From Bacteroidota bacterium (GTDB lineage: Bacteria; Bacteroidota; Bacteroidia; Bacteroidales; Lentimicrobiaceae), in NCBI GenBank assembly GCA_009773515.1, contig WSXX01000017.1, positions 34,487 through 98,486 of the forward strand: 64,000 nucleotides of DNA, given 5' to 3'. Positions 26,519 through 35,405 of this stretch are shown here, piece by piece. The notes beneath the pieces were generated by a model. The model saw only the letters and a program-made list of their open reading frames with translations, searched no databases and had not been told where the DNA came from. Each line of letters opens with the position of its first letter. The stretch's first letter is position 1. The translations under genes and the position numbers were made by a program.

Positions 26519-26965
26519 ATGAAAAGTACGGATGGCTTTTTTGTCAGAGATTACCAACCTGTTGATTTTGATGAGGTTGAGAATTTCTGGAATGCCAACG
26601 GACTTGGAGGCCGGCACAGAGGAGATACTGCCTTAACAATTCAGGAAACTCTTGACGCTGGTGGCCATTTGCTGGTGCTTTGTAATGATTCAGCTGAAAT
26701 CATAGGAACTTCATGGTTAACCAACGATAAGCGACGCACTTACCTTCATCATTTTGGTATTGCTGAACCTTACAGGGGAAAAGGACTTTCGAAAATTTTG
26801 CTTGAAGCCTCACTCAAATTGGCAGCAAAAGATGGTTATCAGTTGAAGATTGAAGTGCACAGGAACAATCATATCGCCCTTAATCTATATGAATCTGCCG
26901 GATTTAAGCCACTTGGCGATTATGATGTATTCATTATCAGGGATATGGCTTCATTCGGGGAATAA
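26519..26965 (+). CDS. GNAT-family N-acetyltransferase
   Basis: The 148-residue product is a single GNAT domain. Acetyl-CoA binding is shown by HHFGIAEPYRGKGLSKILLEASL (motif A, RGKGLS) and the family carboxyl block EVHRNNHIALNLYESAGFKPLG. The acceptor substrate cannot be told from sequence. It lies four bases after nusB. Confidence 0.9.
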   Translation: MKSTDGFFVRDYQPVDFDEVENFWNANGLGGRHRGDTALTIQETLDAGGHLLVLCNDSAEIIGTSWLTNDKRRTYLHHFGIAEPYRGKGLSKILLEASLKLAAKDGYQLKIEVHRNNHIALNLYESAGFKPLGDYDVFIIRDMASFGE

Positions 26966-27032
26966 TCTGACAGCGTTTTTACAAGTGTTTTCAAACTTCG
27001 TATTTTCTGGTGAAAGGCTTGCCCTTTTTGCT

Positions 27033-27040
27033 TAATTTTG
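27033..27040 (+). promoter_or_regulatory. -7 promoter motif for the DUF1573-yajC-ybbR set
   Basis: TAATTTTG fits TAnnTTTG and lies 42 bases before the DUF1573 ATG. Confidence 0.5.
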
Positions 27041-27082
27041 CAATTGTTTAAACAGTGTCAAAGCATATTAACCTGAATTGTA

Positions 27083-27565
27083 ATGAAGAATTTTAGTTTT
27101 TCAGTTTTTAAAAGGAGTTTAGTGCTCTTTTCATTGATTTTTATTTTTGGCTGTGGCAATCAGAGTGGGAGCGAAGATCTGCTTTCGGGTGATGTTGTGA
27201 AAAATCCCAATACGGCTGGAGGTAAAACAACCGGTAACATGCCGGTTCTTGAATTTGAAAAAGATTTTCATGATTTTGGCAGGGTAATACAGGGCGAAAA
27301 GGTTTCTTATGCTTTTAAGTTCACAAACAGCGGTAAGTCAGATCTCATTATTTCCAAAGTGAGTACTTCCTGTGGATGTACTGTTCCTGAATTTCCAAAA
27401 ACACCAATTAAACCCGGTGAAACGAAAAAAATTGATGTAAAATTTGATTCTGAGAACCGCCGCGGTTTCCAGAACAAAACCATAACCATCATCAGCAATA
27501 CCCAACCCAATTCTCAGGTGCTCAGGATCAAAGCCGAAATTATGCTTCCTGAGGAAGTCCGTTAA
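27083..27565 (+). CDS. DUF1573 lipoprotein
   Basis: The 160-residue product has a lipoprotein signal (VLFSLIFIFGC, cysteine near residue 24). The mature domain is an Ig-like (ASPM/SPD-2/Hydin-type) fold with FEKDFHDFGRVIQGEKVSYAFKF, STSCGCTVPEFPKTPIKPGE and NTQPNSQVLRIKAE. DUF1573 proteins are very common in Bacteroidota; the role is unknown. It leads the yajC and YbbR genes with short spacing. Confidence 0.9.
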   Translation: MKNFSFSVFKRSLVLFSLIFIFGCGNQSGSEDLLSGDVVKNPNTAGGKTTGNMPVLEFEKDFHDFGRVIQGEKVSYAFKFTNSGKSDLIISKVSTSCGCTVPEFPKTPIKPGETKKIDVKFDSENRRGFQNKTITIISNTQPNSQVLRIKAEIMLPEEVR

Positions 27566-27595
27566 TTTTAATTGTTTAACCTAACCAATACACAA

Positions 27596-27916
27596 ATGCT
27601 CACATCAACATTACTAATGGCCCCAACCGAAGGGGGAGGCGGATACAGTTCATTTATACTGCTCGGGCTTCTCATGGTGGTATTCTACTTTTTCTTTATC
27701 AGGCCACAAGCCAAAAAAGCCAAGGACTTGCGCAAATATCGCGAAGCACTTAAAAAAGGCGACAAAATTGTTACCATCGGAGGTCTGCATGGTAAAATTG
27801 TAGAAGTACAGGAGACTACTTTTACCGTTGAGGTAGAGGATGGCTCCAGAATGCGTTTCGAAAAGTCAGCAATTGCCGGTGATGCAAGTGATCAGCTTGC
27901 CAATCAGCAGAAATAG
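27596..27916 (+). CDS. yajC: Sec translocase accessory subunit YajC
   Basis: YajC associates with SecDF in the inner membrane. The 106-residue product has a glycine-rich start (APTEGGGGYSS), one membrane helix (SFILLGLLMVVFYFFFI) and RPQAKKAKDLRKYREALKKGDKIVTIGGLHGKIVEVQE. I use the ATG at 27596; the earlier in-frame start at 27572 is TTG. A strong terminator hairpin sits about 75 bases after its stop, inside the next gene. Confidence 0.93.
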   Translation: MLTSTLLMAPTEGGGGYSSFILLGLLMVVFYFFFIRPQAKKAKDLRKYREALKKGDKIVTIGGLHGKIVEVQETTFTVEVEDGSRMRFEKSAIAGDASDQLANQQK

Positions 27917-27936
27917 ACATTTCTACAAATTATTCA

Positions 27937-28947
27937 TTGAAAGTGAAAGGTTTTAAGTTCACTCTTTTATCTGGAAAATTCAAGCCTTTAGACGGAAAGC
28001 TTCGTTACAAGCTTTCCGTTTTTTTGGTTTGCGTTTTGCTTTCAGCAATGATGTGGGGAATGATAAAACTTACCCACGAATATGATGTAACAGTTCGTTT
28101 CAATATTGAAGCTTCTGATTTGCCCAAAGACAGAATTCTTGTCGGAAATACCGATTCTGTGATTGCTATTACTGTCAGAGCCAAGGGACTGGATTACTAT
28201 TCCCGAATTTTATCAGCACAATTAAAACCTTTATATTTCAATCTGAAAGATCTGAAATTAAAGCGCTCAGGTGATCGCTATACCGGATATCTGCGTACTT
28301 CGCGCAATACACGTGTTATTCTTGATCAACTGCCTTCAGGTATTGAAATTCTTTCGATTGAACCCGATACCCTGCACTTTATTTTTGAAAAGGGTTTCAG
28401 CAAAAAAATTGCCATAAGACCAGATGTATCTCTCCGTTTTTCACGACAATATAATCTTTACGATTCAATTGCAGTCAACCCTGATTCAGTTTTAGTATCA
28501 GGACGCAAGGAAATACTTGATACACTCAGGTTTATATCCACAGAATACAAAAGTTATACGGGTCTTGATAAGGATCTTACCGAGAAACTCCGACTTATTA
28601 ACCCTGGATTTTATCCTCCTGTTGAATTTTCGGTTGACAGCGCAGAAATTAAACTCAGTGTTGAAAAATTTACTGAAACTCAGGTTGAGGTGCCTGTTGA
28701 ACTCATTTCTGATTCACCACCCGGCTCAACTTATAAAACATTCCCTGAAAAATTAACCATCACTTGTCTTGTTGCTATGAAGGACTATAACAGGCTTGAT
28801 CCTTCGCTTTTTACTGTTGTTGCAAATACTGAAGCTCTGAAAGAATCATCAGACCGGCGGATTCCTGTAAAAGTAATTGCGGCTCCGCTTTTTATTAAAG
28901 TCATTAAGATTGAGCCAGATAAGGTTGAATATCTGATAATTAAGTAA
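27937..28947 (+). CDS. YbbR/CdaR-like domain protein
   Basis: The 336-residue product has a short basic amino end, one membrane helix (about 27-45, KLSVFLVCVLLSAMMWGMI), and three YbbR-like beta repeats in the carboxyl part (for example VLVGNTDSVIAITVRAKGLDYYSR and IPVKVIAAPLFIKVIKIEPDKVEYLI). In Firmicutes YbbR (CdaR) regulates the cyclic-di-AMP synthase; Bacteroidota members are mostly uncharacterised. No ATG is available at the start: the likely codons are TTG at 27937 or GTG at 27943. A terminator-like hairpin lies within codons 19-30. Confidence 0.85.
   Translation: MKVKGFKFTLLSGKFKPLDGKLRYKLSVFLVCVLLSAMMWGMIKLTHEYDVTVRFNIEASDLPKDRILVGNTDSVIAITVRAKGLDYYSRILSAQLKPLYFNLKDLKLKRSGDRYTGYLRTSRNTRVILDQLPSGIEILSIEPDTLHFIFEKGFSKKIAIRPDVSLRFSRQYNLYDSIAVNPDSVLVSGRKEILDTLRFISTEYKSYTGLDKDLTEKLRLINPGFYPPVEFSVDSAEIKLSVEKFTETQVEVPVELISDSPPGSTYKTFPEKLTITCLVAMKDYNRLDPSLFTVVANTEALKESSDRRIPVKVIAAPLFIKVIKIEPDKVEYLIIK
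27992..28025 (+). terminator. Terminator-like hairpin inside the 5' end of the YbbR gene
   Basis: ACGGAAAGCTT (27992-28002) and AAGCTTTCCGT (28009-28019) form a perfect 11-bp stem with a CGTTAC loop, followed by seven Ts. It would end the DUF1573-yajC message or act as an attenuator for the YbbR gene. Confidence 0.7.
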
Positions 28948-29161
28948 AGCGATTACTGCTTATAGTCATTATTTTGTGTTGTTTAATCCAATTTTTGAAT
29001 GATTAGCTGTTTCACTCAGTTAACATATGTAAAATATTGAATACATTTGCAGGGTTAAATCCACAAGAGACAAGACTCAAAAGTAAATTACCTTAAAAGG
29101 TTTTTCAACATTGTACCGGTTGAAATTTCATAAGATTGGGTAAGTTGTCAAAAATTTCTTG

Positions 29162-29169
29162 TAGGTTTG
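29162..29169 (+). promoter_or_regulatory. -7 promoter motif for coaE
   Basis: TAGGTTTG fits TAnnTTTG and overlaps the first possible coaE start at 29167, so translation must begin at the ATG at 29188. A TTG at 29136-29138 may be a loosely spaced -33 element. Confidence 0.55.
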
Positions 29170-29187
29170 TATTCAGATAGTTCACTG

Positions 29188-29805
29188 ATGCTAAAAATAG
29201 GTCTTACCGGAAGTATAGGAAGCGGAAAATCCACCATAGCATCCCTTTTCAGGGTGTTGGGTATTCCTGTATATATTGCTGATATAGAGGCAAAAAAGTT
29301 TCTTGAAGATCCTGATGTGATCATGAGAATTACAGCACTAACCGGCAATGAAGTACTTACTCCGGAAGGTGAAATAGACCGCAGAGTTCTGGCAGCCAAA
29401 GTTTTCGGTGATCCGGAAAAACTTCAGGAATTAAATTCAATCATTCATCCCCGGGTAAGGAAACATTTTACGCATTGGGCTGAAATGCATCAGCATAGTC
29501 CTTATATTGTTCAGGAATCGGCAATTATTTTTGAGTCAGGGTTTTATACCATGTTCGATTTAATTATAGTTGTATCGGCACCCGAAGAGGAACGCATCAA
29601 CCGGGTAATGCTTCGTGATGGATTTAAACGCGAAGAGGTAATCTCTCGTATTGAGAATCAATGGCCTGAGTATCTGAAGATTGAAAAAGCCAACTTCGAA
29701 ATAAAAAACAGCGATACAGATATGGCTATTCCTCAGGTACTAAGGATTCATAAAGAAATCTTAAAAATTTCAGAAACAAGATCAGAGCAAGAATGGAAGA
29801 AATAA
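29188..29805 (+). CDS. coaE: Dephospho-CoA kinase
   Basis: CoaE adds the 3'-phosphate in the last step of coenzyme A synthesis. The 205-residue product opens with MLKIGLTGSIGSGKSTIASLF (P-loop), followed by DIEAKKFLEDP and EIDRRVLAAKVFGDPEKLQELNSIIHPRV in consecutive family blocks. Length is normal. The start at 29188 is set by the promoter motif. It overlaps the next gene by 13 bases, implying coupling. Confidence 0.95.
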   Translation: MLKIGLTGSIGSGKSTIASLFRVLGIPVYIADIEAKKFLEDPDVIMRITALTGNEVLTPEGEIDRRVLAAKVFGDPEKLQELNSIIHPRVRKHFTHWAEMHQHSPYIVQESAIIFESGFYTMFDLIIVVSAPEEERINRVMLRDGFKREEVISRIENQWPEYLKIEKANFEIKNSDTDMAIPQVLRIHKEILKISETRSEQEWKK

Positions 29806-30326
29806 TTTTGGGCGTAGGCTCGAGGGTAGAACATCCTCAATTTGGAAAAGGCGTAATTATACAGGTGAGAACCGATGCCTGGGAAATTACATTTATCGAA
29901 AACGGAACCCGCATAATTCAGCGCGATTTTCAGGGACTCAGGGTTATGGAAGCAGTTGAAACTCCTGCTGAGATCGCGACCTATGAAAAAATGGAGAAAA
30001 GCCTGATAAGGGTTTTACGCAGGTTTACTGATCTTCAGGAAACTGTTCCCCTGGGACAGAAATGGATAGGCGGAAGGATGGTTTTATACCCCGGTGACAC
30101 CTCTTTAAAAGAAAAGGAAATTCCTATTGATGCATTTTTTCACAAAATTGTGATGGTCCGCGACCGGCTCCGGGTTATGGAACAGCGCGTAAATTCAAGC
30201 GCCCTCAGCGATGAGGACAAAGTCAACATTCAGCAATATATAACACGCATTTACGGAAGTCTCACCACTTTTAATGTGCTGTTTAAGGATAAGGACGATT
30301 ATTTCGTTGGAGATAAAGGATCCTGA
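29793..30326 (+). CDS. Conserved hypothetical protein with Tudor/SH3-like N-terminus
   Basis: The 177-residue product starts with GVGSRVEHPQFGKGVIIQV, a small beta-barrel (CarD/UvrD-tail-like) signature, followed by a helical remainder with KMEKSLIRVLRRFTDLQETVPLGQKW. It has no signal peptide and no catalytic motif. The HPxFGxG motif often marks DNA- or RNA polymerase-interacting Tudor-like domains, but no function can be assigned. It overlaps coaE by 13 bases. Confidence 0.75.
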   Translation: MEEIILGVGSRVEHPQFGKGVIIQVRTDAWEITFIENGTRIIQRDFQGLRVMEAVETPAEIATYEKMEKSLIRVLRRFTDLQETVPLGQKWIGGRMVLYPGDTSLKEKEIPIDAFFHKIVMVRDRLRVMEQRVNSSALSDEDKVNIQQYITRIYGSLTTFNVLFKDKDDYFVGDKGS

Positions 30327-30509
30327 TTTTGTGAAAGTGTTCGCCATTCTTAAGAACATTATGCTGTTTTGGATGTTAAACGCGCAAGATTCCTTGTTGT
30401 AAATAATTACTTCCTTCTCAGGCTTTAATTGTAGTTGTTTTCGCACAATTGCCTGAAGAGAGACCGGAAGTCCGAATATTAAGTTTCACTGTTTTTTTGA
30501 AAGTAAATT

Positions 30510-32777
30510 ATGTTATTTGATCTTGATCTCATCAAAAAAGTTTATGCCTCAATGCCTGAACGCGTTAAGGCTGCCCGTCAGCTGGTTGGACGTCCACTTA
30601 CATTAAGCGAAAAAATTCTTTATGCCCACTTATTTGATGCCTTGCCGGCTCATGAGTTAAAGCGTGGCATTGATTATGTAAACTTTGCTCCCGATAGGGT
30701 AGCCATGCAGGATGCAACAGCTCAAATGGCTTTGCTTCAGTTTATGAATGCTGGTAGAAATACTACTGCAGTTCCTTCAACGGTGCATTGCGATCACCTG
30801 ATTCAGGCACAAACCGGAGCCAAAGCCGACCTTGATTTCGCATTGGAACAAAACAAAGAGGTGTTTGATTTTCTTCAATCGGTTTCCAATAAATATGGAA
30901 TTGGTTTCTGGAAACCCGGAGCTGGCATCATACATCAGGTAGTTCTCGAAAATTACGCGTTTCCGGGCGGAATGATGATTGGTACCGACTCCCATACGGT
31001 GAATGCCGGTGGTTTGGGTATGATAGCCATTGGTGTTGGCGGCGCAGATGCTGTTGATGTGATGGCAGGAATGGCATGGGAACTCAAAATGCCGAAACTG
31101 ATTGGTGTAAAACTTACAGGTCGCCTGAATGGCTGGGCTTCAGCCAAGGATGTGATTCTTAAGGTTGCCGGAATACTAACCGTAAAAGGTGGGACCGGCG
31201 CCATTGTTGAGTATTTTGGTGAAGGTGCTGATTCTATCTCTGCAACCGGCAAAGGAACAATTTGTAATATGGGTGCCGAAATTGGTGCCACTACCTCAAT
31301 TTTTGGTTACGATCAGAAAATGAGTGTTTATCTCAAAGAAACCGGCAGAGCTTTGATTGCTGAAATGGCTGATAAAATCATTTCTGATCTGCGTCCCGAT
31401 GATGAAATCAATCTGAATCCTGAAAGGTACTACGATCAGCTGATCGAAATCAATCTTTCAGAACTCGAACCACATATCAATGGCCCGTTTACCCCTGATG
31501 CAGCTTACGGAATTTCAGATTTTGTAAAGATTGCTCAGGAGAAAAACTATCCGTTAACACTTGAAGTGGGATTGATCGGCTCATGCACAAATTCCTCTTA
31601 CGAAGATCTTACGCGTGCTGCCTCTGTCGCCCGACAGGCAAAAGAAAAGAAGTTAAAAGTCAAGACAGAATTTATCATTACTCCTGGTTCAGAAATGATC
31701 AGATACACCACTGAACGTGATGGACTGCTCGATGTTTTTGAAGAAATCGGCGGAATAGTGATGGCAAATGCCTGCGGACCTTGCATCGGACAATGGAAAC
31801 GACATACCGATGATCCTTTGCGCAAGAATTCAATCATTACATCCTTTAACAGGAATTTTGCAAAACGCAACGATGGAAACCCGAATACACATGGTTTTGT
31901 TGCTTCTCCCGAAATGGTTACGGCAATGACCATAGCTGGAAGCCTTACGTTTAACCCGCTCACCGATAAATTATTAAATGAAGATGGTGAATGGGTGTCA
32001 CTTGATCTGCCCGAAGGTCTTGAACTTCCTCCAAACGGCTTTGAAGTTCAGGATGCCGGTTATGTTGCTCCATTTGAAGATGGAAGCCAGATAGAAGTTG
32101 TGGTGAAACCCGATTCAAACCGGCTACAGCTTTTGCAGCCTTTCCCGGCATGGGATGGTAATGATATGAAAGGGCTCCGTTTGCTTATCAAAGCCAAAGG
32201 AAAGTGTACCACCGATCATATTTCTATGGCTGGTCCCTGGCTGAGATTCAGAGGGCATCTGGATAATATATCTGACAATATGCTGATTGGTGCCGTTAAT
32301 TATTTTAATGAGCAGACCAATTTGGTTAAGAATTATATTTCAGGTGAGTATGAAGCTGTTCCGGCAACTGCACGGGCATATAAAGCTGCCGGAATAGGTT
32401 CGATTGTAGTTGGTGACGAAAACTACGGAGAAGGCTCCTCGCGTGAACATGCAGCCATGGAACCCCGCCATCTTGGAGTGAAAGTAGTGCTGGTGAAATC
32501 GTTTGCCAGAATTCACGAAACCAATCTTAAAAAACAGGGAATGCTTGCCCTTACTTTTGCAAATAAGAGCGATTACGATAGAATCCGCGAAGATGATGTA
32601 ATTTCTGTTATTGGACTCACTGATTTCAAACCCGGTAAACCTTTCACAATGTTGCTCGAACATGCCGATGCAACTTTTGAATCAATCGTTGTGAATCATA
32701 CCTATAATGAAGCTCAGATAGAGTGGTTTGTTGCAGGAAGTGCATTAAACCTGATAAGGCAACATATTGGTAAGTAA
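30510..32777 (+). CDS. acn: Aconitate hydratase
   Basis: This enzyme isomerises citrate and isocitrate in the TCA cycle. The 755-residue product has the 4Fe-4S cluster cysteines in [13 protein letters not shown] and [10 protein letters not shown], the swivel-domain motif [22 protein letters not shown] in two blocks, and [25 protein letters not shown] near residue 115. It is of the mitochondrial-type aconitase clade seen in Bacteroidota, not IRP/AcnA-type length. A terminator follows. Confidence 0.95.
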   Translation: MLFDLDLIKKVYASMPERVKAARQLVGRPLTLSEKILYAHLFDALPAHELKRGIDYVNFAPDRVAMQDATAQMALLQFMNAGRNTTAVPSTVHCDHLIQAQTGAKADLDFALEQNKEVFDFLQSVSNKYGIGFWKPGAGIIHQVVLENYAFPGGMMIGTDSHTVNAGGLGMIAIGVGGADAVDVMAGMAWELKMPKLIGVKLTGRLNGWASAKDVILKVAGILTVKGGTGAIVEYFGEGADSISATGKGTICNMGAEIGATTSIFGYDQKMSVYLKETGRALIAEMADKIISDLRPDDEINLNPERYYDQLIEINLSELEPHINGPFTPDAAYGISDFVKIAQEKNYPLTLEVGLIGSCTNSSYEDLTRAASVARQAKEKKLKVKTEFIITPGSEMIRYTTERDGLLDVFEEIGGIVMANACGPCIGQWKRHTDDPLRKNSIITSFNRNFAKRNDGNPNTHGFVASPEMVTAMTIAGSLTFNPLTDKLLNEDGEWVSLDLPEGLELPPNGFEVQDAGYVAPFEDGSQIEVVVKPDSNRLQLLQPFPAWDGNDMKGLRLLIKAKGKCTTDHISMAGPWLRFRGHLDNISDNMLIGAVNYFNEQTNLVKNYISGEYEAVPATARAYKAAGIGSIVVGDENYGEGSSREHAAMEPRHLGVKVVLVKSFARIHETNLKKQGMLALTFANKSDYDRIREDDVISVIGLTDFKPGKPFTMLLEHADATFESIVVNHTYNEAQIEWFVAGSALNLIRQHIGK

Positions 32778-32797
32778 CTTTCAAAAGCTGAAATTTA

Positions 32798-32829
32798 GCC
32801 GGAGGATCATTTTCTTCCGGCGTTTTTTT
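32798..32829 (+). terminator. Intrinsic terminator after aconitase
   Basis: GCCGGAGGA (32798-32806) pairs with TCTTCCGGC (32813-32821) with one G-U pair and a six-base loop, followed by seven Ts. Confidence 0.85.
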
Positions 32830-32972
32830 GCATTTCAGTTCTGAATTTGCCTGAGCTATTTACAGCACAATGGACAAAATAGATAAAATTAACTTGTTTT
32901 GCCTGTTTCTGTAAATGATTACAATAATTGTAAAAGATTTGCGTTTGACTGCAATAATTATTGAAGCTGTTT

Positions 32973-32980
32973 TACTTTTG
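32973..32980 (+). promoter_or_regulatory. -7 promoter motif for porQ
   Basis: TACTTTTG fits TAnnTTTG and lies 28 bases before the GTG start of porQ. Confidence 0.5.
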
Positions 32981-33008
32981 CACATGACATATTAAAAACC
33001 CTATTCAC

Positions 33009-34088
33009 GTGACGCTACGACTTTCTGCAATCATCCTGACTATTTTTCAGTTATTTACAGTACTGAATTCCTACGCACAAATCGGAGGATCAAGTACATA
33101 CCGGTTTCTTAATCTGCCAAACTCTCCGCGGGTAGCAGCACTGGGAGGGAATTTTGTGGCTATTGCTGATAATGATCTTTCAATAGGACTTAACAATCCT
33201 TCGTTGATCAATAGTGAAATGCACAACGCTGTTTCGCTGAATTTTGTTGATTATTTTTCTGATATAAATTACGGATTTGCAAGTTATTCGCGTACATACG
33301 ATAAAATCGGCAGTTTTGCAGCCAGCATGCAGTACATCAATTACGGAAGGTTCACATATACTGATGAAACCGGAATACTGCCTGAAGATGCCGGAGAATT
33401 TTCGGCCGGTGAGTTTGCACTGGTTATGGGTTGGGGACGTCGCCTGGATTCATTGTTCAGCATAGGAGCTAACCTGAAAACCATCTATTCAGCTTATGAA
33501 ACCTATAATTCTGTTGGTATGGGTGTGGATGTATCAGGTACATATCATGCCCGGTCTGGTTTTACAGCCTCGCTGATCGCCCGTAATGTTGGCCGTCAAC
33601 TCACAACATACACCTCTGGTAACACTGAACCTTTGCCATTTGAAATACAACTAGGGATTTCAAAACGACTGGAACATCTTCCATTCCGCTTTTCGGTATT
33701 GCTTACCAACCTTCAGAAATGGGATTTAACCTATTATGATCCTGCTGAAGATATAATTGATCCTTTTACCGGCGAAGCCAAAACAAAAAGCAAAGCCGGT
33801 GAGTTTGCCGATAAAGCCATGCGCCATGTGGTGGTTGGCGGAGAGTTTGTTCCAACCAAAAATTTCAGTTTCCGATTCGGGTACAACTATCAGCGTCGTC
33901 AGGAAATGAAGATTGAAAGTAAAAGATCAACCGTTGGTTTTTCATGGGGCTTTGGACTGAAAGTCTCGAAATTCAATTTCTCTTATGCCCGTTCTGCTTA
34001 CCATCTGGCAGGTTCACCCAATTTTTTGAGTATTGCTTTTAATCTGTCGGATTTTGCCGGAAATAAAACGGAAGAGATCAGTCAGTAA
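33009..34088 (+). CDS. porQ: Type IX secretion system protein PorQ
   Basis: PorQ is an outer-membrane barrel linked to the T9SS attachment complex, which handles cargo after export. The 359-residue product has a signal peptide (about 1-23), then QIGGSSTYRFLNLPNSPRVAALGG, the hallmark family opening, AIADNDLSIGLNNPSL, and a carboxyl barrel end SPNFLSIAFNLSDFAG. The start codon is GTG at 33009. In Porphyromonas the gene is followed by cmk and ispH; here cmk is absent and a repeat region intervenes before ispH. Confidence 0.93.
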   Translation: MTLRLSAIILTIFQLFTVLNSYAQIGGSSTYRFLNLPNSPRVAALGGNFVAIADNDLSIGLNNPSLINSEMHNAVSLNFVDYFSDINYGFASYSRTYDKIGSFAASMQYINYGRFTYTDETGILPEDAGEFSAGEFALVMGWGRRLDSLFSIGANLKTIYSAYETYNSVGMGVDVSGTYHARSGFTASLIARNVGRQLTTYTSGNTEPLPFEIQLGISKRLEHLPFRFSVLLTNLQKWDLTYYDPAEDIIDPFTGEAKTKSKAGEFADKAMRHVVVGGEFVPTKNFSFRFGYNYQRRQEMKIESKRSTVGFSWGFGLKVSKFNFSYARSAYHLAGSPNFLSIAFNLSDFAGNKTEEISQ

Positions 34089-34193
34089 CATCATTGAAAT
34101 TCTGAATGAGTTTTCAGGTTTTAAAACAGGAAACTCTCTTAATCAGTATCTGAAGCTCATGACTCTTTAGAGCATTCTCCCGCCCTGAACACT

Positions 34194-34212
34194 GGATAAT
34201 TTGCAATTATCC
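34194..34212. repeat. Palindromic hairpin with TTGCAA core
   Basis: GGATAATT and AATTATCC form 8-bp arms around TGC. The core resembles the hairpins of the 65-bp repeat just downstream. Confidence 0.55.
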
Positions 34213-34245
34213 AAATAAGCGACTTAAGGAATGAATCAGTAGGGG

Positions 34246-34374
34246 ATATATTATTGAATTGCAAATTCAATGATGTTCAAAGCGGCATTGCAAATGCCGC
34301 TTAGCCGGGCATATATTATTGAATTGCAAATTCAATGATGTTCAAAGCGGCATTGCAAATGCCGCTTAGCCGGG
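34246..34374. repeat. Two tandem 65-bp units, each with two hairpins
   Basis: Units 34246-34310 and 34311-34374 are identical apart from the last base. Each has a hairpin ATTGAATT-GCA-AATTCAAT (34253-34271 in unit 1) and a GC-rich hairpin AAGCGGCATT-GCA-AATGCCGCTT (34280-34302). It resembles an extragenic palindromic repeat. Confidence 0.85.
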
Positions 34375-34490
34375 ACTTTGCCGGAAATAAATCAGAGGGG
34401 ATTAGTCAATAATTTACCAGTTTTTATACTGGAAGTTCTTTTATGATTATTTTCTGATGCTCATAACTCTTTAAAGCATTCCCCCTGCTT
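34374..34490 (+). pseudogene. Duplicated remnant of the porQ 3' end and downstream spacer
   Basis: Read in frame, 34374-34412 gives DFAGNKSEGISQ and a stop, against DFAGNKTEEISQ and a stop at the true end of porQ. Similarity continues into the non-coding flank: CTGAAGCTCATGACTCTTTA after porQ against CTGATGCTCATAACTCTTTA near 34455. This is a diverged second copy, not an expressed gene. Confidence 0.75.
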
Positions 34491-34494
34491 TTCG

Positions 34495-34502
34495 TACTTT
34501 TG
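34495..34502 (+). promoter_or_regulatory. -7 promoter motif for ispH
   Basis: TACTTTTG fits TAnnTTTG and is followed by four bases and the ispH ATG, the same geometry as at dnaB, suggesting a leaderless transcript. Confidence 0.55.
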
Positions 34503-34506
34503 CAGT

Positions 34507-35403
34507 ATGAATTCCACTATTCCCATCATTGATATTGATCCATCTGCCGGATTTTGTTCGGGAGTGAATCGTGCAATCCGCATTGCTGAAGAAAACCTTG
34601 AGCAGTCAGGTCAGTTGCATTGCCTTGGAAATATGGTACACAATGAGGCTGAGCTGGAACGGCTGAAAAGCCTGGGAATGAATTTTGTGAATCAAAATGA
34701 TATAGGCCCTGAAACGGAGCATGTTTTTATCAGGGCGCATGGTGAACCCCCGGAAACTTACAGAATGCTGGAAGAAAACAGCAATCACGTTGTGGATGGT
34801 ACATGTCCGGTTGTGCTTCGGCTTCAGCGTAAAGTAAAAGAAAGCAGCCGGATTTTTCATGAAAAGGGGAGTGGTAAAGTTGTTATTTATGGCAAGCCCG
34901 GACATCCTGAAATTATAGGACTGCTGGGGCAAACATACGGCAATGCAATTCTGGTTAAAAATATTGATGAAGCACATCAACTCGATTTTAGTGAGCCTAT
35001 GGCTGTTTTTGCTCAGACAACAGCAAATGAAGACGACTACAATTTATTGTGCCGGTTTATCGCGGAGCAATCATTTCTTAAAACAGCATCTCAACATAAT
35101 GTTGAGATATTTTATAGTATCTGCCGACAGATGAGTCAGCGAGTACCCACATTACGCGGGTTTGCAAAAAGCCACGATATCATTATCTTTGTAAGTGGTT
35201 CAGAAAGCTCAAACGGTAAATACCTTGCCGGGATTTCCCGGGAGATCAATCCCCGCACATATGTTGTGAAAGACGTCACTGAAATAGGAGACTGGTTTCA
35301 AATTACTGATCGTATCGGGATTTCAGGTGCTACATCAACCCCTTTGTGGCTGATGCAGTCGGTGGCTGATTATATTAAAAGTTCATTTGAACAGAAACAA
35401 TAA
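34507..35403 (+). CDS. ispH: 4-hydroxy-3-methylbut-2-enyl diphosphate reductase
   Basis: IspH makes IPP and DMAPP in the last step of the non-mevalonate isoprenoid pathway. The 298-residue product has the three iron-sulfur cysteines: 17 (GFCSGVNRAI), 100 (DGTCPVV) and 206 (ICRQMSQR). Other blocks are GNMVHNEAE, IRAHGEPP, KPGHPEIIGLLGQT and GISGATSTPLWLM. The gene ends two bases ahead of recF. Confidence 0.95.
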   Translation: MNSTIPIIDIDPSAGFCSGVNRAIRIAEENLEQSGQLHCLGNMVHNEAELERLKSLGMNFVNQNDIGPETEHVFIRAHGEPPETYRMLEENSNHVVDGTCPVVLRLQRKVKESSRIFHEKGSGKVVIYGKPGHPEIIGLLGQTYGNAILVKNIDEAHQLDFSEPMAVFAQTTANEDDYNLLCRFIAEQSFLKTASQHNVEIFYSICRQMSQRVPTLRGFAKSHDIIIFVSGSESSNGKYLAGISREINPRTYVVKDVTEIGDWFQITDRIGISGATSTPLWLMQSVADYIKSSFEQKQ

Positions 35404-35405
35404 AC

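Noticed and set aside
30195..30446. 83-residue minus-strand open frame
   Set aside because: Mostly antisense to the Tudor-like gene, no family signal.
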